Assembly: GCA_027946365.1 (NCBI GenBank)
Contig: JAPEUQ010000006.1
Coordinates: forward strand, 1,488,001-1,552,000
Source: Kalmusia sp. IMI 367209
Lineage: Eukaryota; Ascomycota; Dothideomycetes; Pleosporales; Didymosphaeriaceae
Direction: 5' to 3'
Length of the DNA stretch: 64,000 nt
The notes under the pieces were generated by a model. That model made no database searches and had not been told where the DNA came from. It saw only the letters and a list, made by a program, of their open reading frames with translations. This document shows, piece by piece, positions 56,572-64,000 of this stretch; position 1 is the stretch's first letter; each line of letters starts with the position of its first letter. A program made the position numbers and the translations under genes.

Positions 56572-59500
56572 TGCGTATATGTTCGACTGAAAGTAACTGC
56601 GGGTAGTGGTCTCTGCTGAAGAGAGCAGCGTAGGTATTATATACGGGGTGAGCAAGCAGAGCTGCAGGTTAGCTGCAGCCCCAAGCCACTAAGCTGAAGT
56701 TGGTAGCGATCTTGAAGGAGCCAGCATGTACCTACCAGGATGACTCTCCGGTGATGGGCGTCAAAGCTGACGCTGGGGCCTGCAAGGACAAGGTCGGTGC
56801 AGGGCTGGCGTTGTTGGCCTGCTCGACTGGGGCTGAGATCTTACAGGCCCACCGCATGCTCCATGGAGCCTAGCCTACGTTCTCGCTGGCCTGCATCTCG
56901 AGGTGAGCACTCATTCAGAGCTCGTGCCGCCGTTGCCCTGTGCTTGCTTCGCGATCTTATCTGCCCCAGGCAAGTTTTGGTGCGGAAGGATGGTGTTGTC
57001 CAAAGCAATGCATTTCGGCTGCCTGTAGTCGCCGGCCGCAACACGGCATTGTCGACGCGCCATGCGGTCGAAATTCCACCTTGAACACACGTGCGGAGCG
57101 GACTGCGTTCCATGGACTGTCACCAGCCCTGAGTTAGATTGGTTCCACGAGGTGAAGGCACATTCCATGCGCTCGGTACGTGCGCTTTGCGATCTCGCAC
57201 GCAGTCGGAGTAATGACAAGTACACAAGTTAGTCAGCTTGCTGCGACAGTCATGTTTTCCATAGCCAGGCCCATCCGGTATCAACAAGTGATGATGGCGA
57301 CGTCCTAGCGCTGACCACCCAATCGGGTCCTCGTTCACAAAAATAACAGAGCGAGTCCACCCAGCGTGCTGCAGAACATCCTGGACAAGCATATTTCGAG
57401 AGGTATCCTCTCTGCTGCGCCCACGACACCGCTGGCACATGTAAGGGAGGGCTGTCTGTGGATGTCGCCCCGTCTCTCTCGCTGAGGAGCCTTGCGTGAC
57501 ACAGTGCCGCCGCCGTCTTCGCACCTTGGCCTGAGCAATAAGAGGGTGCCGGTGAGCTGGCAGATGGCGCAGCCCATTGGTCTCGAAGACGAGACAGTTG
57601 CACATCATCAGTTGCCGTCTGACCAACAGGATGTCAGTCTGCTGATTCTGTGAGGCCACTCGCCACTATGGGATTCTTTGCTCCGAACGCAGGGTGCATC
57701 TTTCGCAACAGGCAGTCCTGTCTGATGCACGTACGCTTCTAGAGACGCTCTGGCTCAACGCGGGCCTGATCGACGATCTGTCAACGGCGCAAACGGGCCA
57801 GCATCTGCCCCAGTGTTCGCTATGGCTGCCAAGTGCTCCGCCGCGATGCACTTGCGGGCGGCTGGGGTACCGCTTCGCCGCCGAACAGGCGCCGTAAATA
57901 GTGTCATGGATAGTTGATGGACGCGAGGGGCTTGCTCCAATACCACGTATAGCAGACGTACAAAGAGAAGGCGTTTGTGATGGTGCAGCCGCGAGTGCAT
58001 AGCGGAACACGTCCCAAACGAGAACGGGCGGCTGGCTGGCGGATCGCAGCGCTCATCGCGGTGCACAGACGGACTGGCTTGGATCCAGGGAAAAGCTTGG
58101 CTAACGGGCCGATCGTCATTATGCATCCGCTATCCAGATACTGTCTATAAACTCTGAACGTGCTGAAGATCATGAGGATCCGCCAGCGAGCGAGCAAGCA
58201 ACGAAGGGGTTAGCGGAAATCTGTGCGGATCGAGCGCACCCTGACCATCGTCTCGACTTTGACTACGAGCGACAAAACTCAAGTGCACATCTCAAGGCTT
58301 CCATGATGAAAGCTCAACGCGTCCTCACTGCGGCACAAACCGCCCAATCCTACATCAAATGCATGCGATTGCACAAAGCCTCTCTATACAGTGTCGACCC
58401 TTGAAACATGTGGCCGTGCCGCAGCGTCACGACTGGCTGACTCGGCTGAGTGCGAAATTCGACTCGTCCGGTAACGGCCGGATCCTCCCCTCACAGTATC
58501 CCCATAGTCGTCGCATTCTCACGCTCGCGTCTCGCGTTTACGTACTAGGGAACGGACCAGCATGGCCTTGCGAGCTTGTATCTCCACTGCGGCTCGTCAG
58601 AATTCCGTATTTTCGAGTCAGGTAGTGGTTACACGAGCATCCAACACAGAACTATGGTGGTCCAAGATATCGGAGTCGGAGGGTCGAATTTCTGACCCTG
58701 CAGAACACGGCCAGCAAGATGACCCTGAATTGCGGTGCATGAGCATGCTGCTCTCCCGCCTTGCGCTAGCCACATTCTGTCCATCAAAACTGGGGTTTGC
58801 CTTCCTGATCGGCTCCGGCGCTTCGAGTTTAATTCTCTGCCTTGTCCATCCTCGCTACATCCGACCTTGGACGAGCGACCGGACTTCCGACCACTACACT
58901 TGCGAGCGCCTTTATGCACGGCGGCCGAGTTGGTACAAGTACAGCCCTTTGCCGTCCAATCACCACCGTGCGACTTGTCGCTTTTTGCCCTGTTCGTTTT
59001 CTGACCAACCAGTCGGCAGACCAAGTGCCGTTGGGAATACGCACCTTCCCAGCGCACATCATTGGGGCAGAATCCTACAAGTCGCAGACAGTGTGCGCTG
59101 GGAAATTGCCCATGAGACGATAGCAGCCGTGTCTTTGAGACAGAGAGAAGGCAGAACACTCTACATGCTGCTCTCCGAGGTTCAGGAACCTGATCGCCCG
59201 TCAGCTTTTCAGCCACAGAGCTAGATACTGCGTGGCTCGCGTTGCAACTTCAATCGTTCGCCATCGCTGTGTCGAGACCCTGAATGAGTTCCTCTTGAAG
59301 TCGATCGGCGATGGCAGGCATACACAGAGTCGCAGCACACATGTTTGAAGTCCGACTACTACTCGTATGCAGCTGTTAAATTCCATAGCGAACACCTCTG
59401 CCTGTCAATCACGCACATGGCTCCGCTTGCCGTTAGCCTTGATCCTTTGCCTGGGTCGCGGGAGCGGATAGATGATACAGGTTGCGTCGCCAGCCGATTG

Positions 59501-61859
59501 CGGGGTCCTGCCAGGCGCTTCGTGTGGCACATGCACTTTCGTATGGCCTCAGAAGAAAGTCGTCACGAGCAGCGAGTCCCATGAAAGCGAGCTGGGGAGG
59601 ATTGCGTACGTGGTCCGTGCAGGCTATGATGTTGGTGGACGTCGTCTGTGTGGTCGAGCATTTACCGGGCCGAGTACGGCGGCTACCAAAAAACAACATA
59701 GCAAAGGCCGACCGTGGTCGGATGGGATTCCTGGGCGATCGAGATCGAGAACTCGATGTTTATCTGACTGCAGCGGTTGGCACATCGGCACAGATTTCGG
59801 CTTCTCGTTTGCGTGCTAAGCAGCGGCTCCTGTCGTCGTTCGGTTTCCGAGCGGATCTGAGCCGGCGGCTAGCTCGCCTGAAGTTCAGACCACAACACTG
59901 ACTGCTAACGCCTCATACACAGCTTGTGTCGCGCTCCTTCTGGTTCAATGCGCTGTGGTCTGTGATTTTCTGACTCTTAGCGCCGCGAGGAACACGCGTT
60001 CTGGTATGATTCATGGCACAATTATGTCATGCCGTGACCGAGATGGAGAGGACCTTACGACTCGCTCGTTCTTGTGGTCATTCACATCATCCGTAAGAAG
60101 TTTGCTATACCATGCTCCCGCCGTTGCCGCTCTACTCTCTGTGAGATTCTGCATGGGAGTCAACTCATGCTGCCTCATGCAACAATCCTGTAGTCGTACT
60201 GAAGCTAAACTGAGGCTCTGCGGAACCGAATCCTCGGCCAGCCTCAATGTTCGTTTGAACTTCCTTTGCTGGAAGGGCGTGCCGACTCTCGAGTGGAGGG
60301 TTCAGAAGAGGGTCTGTGCCATTTACATTAAGAGCTCTTTTGGACGAAAGCGGTTGGATCACTTCTTCTTGATTCCCGTTACGCAGCCCTGATCGGCGAT
60401 GGGCTTCAGCAGCCCTACCCGTCGGGCGTCATCGTAGTAGAAGCATCAAAGCCAACGTTCGATGCTAGTCTTGTGGAGCAGACGCACTTGAGAAGAGTTA
60501 GTAGTGTGCGCGCTGCGTCATTCATCTCACCTTGCTGATATGCCTCTCAACCATGTCTGAATCCATCTCGCTCGCCGATCCAAATGCCGACCGATAGGCC
60601 GGGGATGGAGTCCTGCGTATGCATCCAGCTAGCTGGCCTGCTAATGTCTGAACCCAAAGGTGCGCCAGACAATTTGTCAATGATTTGTGAGTTCCAGCAC
60701 ATAATTCCCGGCCGTCATTGTCCTTGCCTTCAATGTAATCAAAGAATAGGGTCGCTATCCTCTTAGTTATATGGTCTTGAAGTACTGTTCATCGTGAGCG
60801 GAGGCCATAACGGCTTATGCGGCAAGCGATTCGGGCCCCTAACGGGCCGAAGTGTGAAGAGCTGGGCTGTGGGGGTACAGGTGCGACGATGCTGAGCCGA
60901 TGCTGGGTAACTTTTACCCCCACGTGGAGTATCAGTAGTAATATGTAGGTACAGTGCGTGGGATGTTGCAGGGTGGAGTAGATACGAACGACTGAGAAGC
61001 GCTGTAGAGCGAGGGTGAGGTTGAAATAAGCTCTTCTGGAATGCTGGCGGCGGCCGCGTGCTGCAAGCGGAGATGAGGCGATCTCCCGTTGCTATATTTG
61101 AAAGATTAGCACTGTGGATGCCTTGATATGCGTCATGGTGCGCGCCCGCTTTGAGATACGATCTCGATCGTCCCTACTGGCGTGTTGACGGTGACGTTTT
61201 ACCACAGAGCCGCGCCCATCGTCGAACATCAAGGAAGGCTGCTTTTCAAATACTGGAGGTGCTCGCTATTTACATTCCGATTCTTTTGACGAAGAGAGCG
61301 GAAATCGAGTTTCGCACCCCGAGGAAGCGGGTACCGTCAACTTCGGCCCACGAGGCTGCTCCTCACGTGTACATGTACATTGGCGATCATCGAGGGCATT
61401 GTTCGCCCCGAGAAGCGTATTCGAATAACGATCATCTGTAAAAGATCCAAGTAGCTGACATTGGCTGCTCTTTACATCCCGATCCATAGCTATTGTCAAG
61501 TTGAGTCAGCCCAATCGATGATGTAGGAACGATACTATTGCGAATATTTCTGACGTAAGCGTTAACGTGTATAGAAGGGCTCAGGGCTTTATTAGCCCTA
61601 GTCTCAATACAATTTCTGGCCTCAGTGGTACATTTATAGGCAATGAAGGCAGGTAAAATTCTATCACCAAAAAGAAAAAAATAACCAAGGAATAGACCAG
61701 ATATTCGGATTTAACGCATGATTCATATCAACGGGATTGATATGGAGCCTCTACGGATCCCCGTACTATACGGCCGGTCGGAAGCATGCCCCAATATCGT
61801 GTCAACTTGGCCGAGTCACCGGTGATATTAACTCTTACAACGCGCTTACTTCGGCACTC
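56572..61859. other. 5.3-kb gene-poor tract upstream of the Zn2Cys6 regulator
   Basis: This lies between the regulator's start and the MSH5 stop. No gene is supported; frames up to 220 codons near 58562-59224 are open on both strands and lack motifs. A possible leader intron donor for the regulator (GTAGGT on the minus strand near 56739, with acceptors near 56690 or 56672) suggests transcription begins well upstream. Confidence 0.55.
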
Positions 61860-63953
61860 TCAGGCCCGGGACTCGCTCGTGGCAGATACAGTGAGGATGT
61901 CGCTCAACACTCCTTTGGGGTCCATGTAAACGTCTGCTTCTAGGAAATCTCGCGCAATCTGCTCCTAGCGCCTTATTAGCAATGCACCACGATAAATAAT
62001 CAAAACTAACCGCTTCCTCAAGCTCTGCAGCCTCTGACTGTGGCATGATCGAACAGGCAGCAACCAGGTCTTCTCCCTTCATATACTTTGAAATGAGCTC
62101 GTCTGCGCGCTGAATAATCTCCTTCGGCACACCGTTCATGGCGGCACAGCTAAAAGGGTTTAGCGATCAACGTCGGAGAGAAAGCGAGTATCGGGGTCTT
62201 ACCAAGTACCAAAGCTTGAGTTACTTCGGCCCTCGCAGAAACTAACAGGAATTAGTATAGCACATGGATATGTTCATAGAGTATTACTTATATAGATACG
62301 TGATCTGATCGTCTAATTCCGAAGCTTGCTCGTCGATTTGTACTTGCATATGCCCTAGCGCTAGCATAGGATTTGCTTTGAGCAATCCATTTTCGAATAT
62401 CTCTGTATGTCATTAGCTCTGAGGATGGTACGATATTAAACCCGTGAACCATGTTCGCTACATACCATGGAAATGTGTAGCTCCGATGACTTTGGGACTA
62501 CCACTTCCAAGACCAATGAGGAAGTTAAACACCGCGCAGGCTAAGCCGGCACCATCACTAGAATCAGTGCCTTTTCCAAATTCGTCGATGACTAATAGGC
62601 TTCTCGGCGTAGCTAAGCTCAAGGCCTGGGAGATTTGCTGAAGGTCGATCATGAAAGCGCTCTGAACTCGAGACACCGTTTCACGAGTCGTAACCCGAGA
62701 CAATATTTTATCCGTCAGACCAATCTTCGCGCTTTCTGCTGGCACGTAACTACCAAGGTGCGCCATATACACAATTAAAGCAACTTGCTTTAGGTAGATG
62801 CTCTTACCAGAGTAGTTGGGCCCAGTCAGAATCAGCGTACTTGGTCCAGACTCGTGGGCGTATGCGTGAGAGCTTGAAGAGGTCCCTTCAGTGTCGTCTT
62901 GATCTTCTTGGCCGAACCCGGAGCCTCCAACGAGGAAAGTGTCATTGGGCACAAAAGAAGAGACACTGAGCTCTTGAAGTATATGTCTACAGGTTCACAT
63001 TAGCGAGACATATGGCTAGTTAGGGGATACATTGACCCACCGGCCAGCTTTTATCTGAATGATGTTGTCATCCGAAATCCTCGGGCGGCATAGTTTGTAT
63101 AGTCTAGCTCCGTGTGCCAGAGCGAGAACGCTGAGGCTGTCAGACTCTTCGATATCTTCGCAGGAGTAATGATGAGAAGAGACTAACCTGTCGAGCTCAC
63201 CGCATATGTCAGAGATCTCTGTCAACAATGCTTCATATTCGAGCACGTGCTGTGTAAGCTCGTGGCTAATCTCAATCTCGCGATCTGAGATGATACCATA
63301 CAAGTCGCCGAAGTGACCATCCATCTCTCGCATCTGATCGTTCTTGAAGTACACCTGATCTCTATGACATGAAATGAGTCATTTATGAATTTAGCAGACG
63401 ATAAAGTGACTTACTCGGTTGAAAACATGCATTCCCAAGGGTTATCAAAACTCCCATCATACACCGCTTCGCCCGTTGCAGGGTCGAGTGGTACTGTGAT
63501 GAGGAACCCAATCTGTGGAAAGTAAAGAGCGTTCAAAGAGCTTTTGAAAGTGGCTGGAAGTCTCTCTGACAAGCTACGTGCGACGATCCCAAGAAGACCA
63601 TCGAGGCCAGCAAACGTTTGTTTCATATTGTCGAGCTCTTCGTCAATTCCTTCCCGTATGACAGTACGAGACTCCTCGGCGGATTTTTCAAAATTGACCT
63701 GCACATGTGAGAAATCGGTCGAATTAAGTTTACTGGGCTAAGCTACACACTGACCGTATCACTGATCTTTCGGCCGACTTGGGCGAGGTGGTATCCTTCA
63801 AATTTATCCATTATCTGAGTTTTTAGCACGTGATACCTCCGCAAGTGGGTATAATTGATGAAGAAATTGACACACCTTTGTTCTAATAACTAAGCGCTCA
63901 CCACCGAGTACTTGTTGGAAGGCCTCCTTGATTTTAAGCGCATGAAAGGCAAA
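61860..63953 (-). CDS. MSH5: Meiotic MutS homologue Msh5 (5' part beyond the window)
   Basis: This is the C-terminal part of a gene whose start lies right of 64000. Exons on the minus strand: 63953-63876, 63814-63755, 63698-63415, 63361-63188, 63136-63041, 62986-62466, 62402-62288, 62241-62203, 62149-62011 and 61964-61860; 63954-64000 looks like intron. The MutS core and clamp helices lead into the ATPase: Walker A G-P-N-Y-S-G-K-S followed by [20 protein letters not shown], and Walker [12 protein letters not shown]. The GKSIYLKQV and DEFGKGT forms distinguish Msh5 from Msh4 (GKSTYLKQ, DELGRGT). It ends with the MutS dimerisation helices. Msh4-Msh5 clamps stabilise Holliday junctions and promote crossovers in meiosis. 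An in-frame 51-base intron (63187-63137) is easily missed; splicing gives [14 protein letters not shown]. Confidence 0.93.
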
Positions 63954-64000
63954 CTAGATGTTACAATAAGCCAATGGAGGTTTGCAGAGTCTCAATAGGC

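Noticed and set aside
58562..59224. 220-codon + frame and a 195-codon minus frame over the same DNA
   Set aside because: No family features, both strands open, no consistent promoter or intron pattern.
61860..63953. Msh4 as the identity of the MutS homologue
   Set aside because: Walker A is followed by IYLKQV and Walker B reads DEFGKGT, both Msh5 forms, not the Msh4 TYLKQ and DELGRGT forms.

Overview
The window is nuclear DNA from a filamentous ascomycete (Pezizomycotina). Genes carry short spliceosomal introns, mostly 45-80 bases, with GTRNGT-type donors and CTRAC-like branch sites. The repertoire (CFEM-GPI protein, AflR-type Zn2Cys6 regulator, long-tailed aquaglyceroporin, small secreted proteins) fits a Dothideomycete-like mould, but that rank is inferred. 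No tRNA, rRNA, transposon or CRISPR array was recognised. All exon joins below were made by hand and keep the reading frame, but none has transcript support.

Left third (1-20.4 kb): a secreted PQQ-type sugar dehydrogenase, an F-box protein, an alpha/beta hydrolase, a CFEM-GPI protein, then a housekeeping block of SEC13, queuosine-nucleotide glycosylase (QNG1/DUF2419), SUMO-activating enzyme subunit UBA2, an OAR1/FabG-like reductase and Elongin C. QNG1/UBA2 and reductase/Elongin C are head-to-head pairs with short shared promoters.

Middle (21.7-49 kb): four small secreted cysteine-containing proteins lie within 4.2 kb (one on +, three on -). They are very divergent but share a C-x-[FL]-[YF]-x motif, a phase-2 intron in the codon ending that motif, and a GP...C tail. 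This is the most novel-looking element here: a diverged local family of candidate effectors. Next come an aquaglyceroporin with altered NPA boxes, the divergent PRP5/ERB1 pair (splicing helicase and ribosome-biogenesis factor), a bHLH regulator, an MFS exporter of DHA1 type, and a 1968-residue ZNFX1-like protein (CCCH finger, SF1 helicase, NF-X1 fingers, RZ finger) of a family tied to RNA surveillance and RNAi.

Right part (48.9-64 kb): 13 kb contains one gene, an AflR-type Zn2Cys6 regulator, flanked by about 6.1 kb and 5.3 kb without supportable genes and rich in simple repeats. The window ends inside the meiotic mismatch-repair homologue MSH5 on the minus strand.
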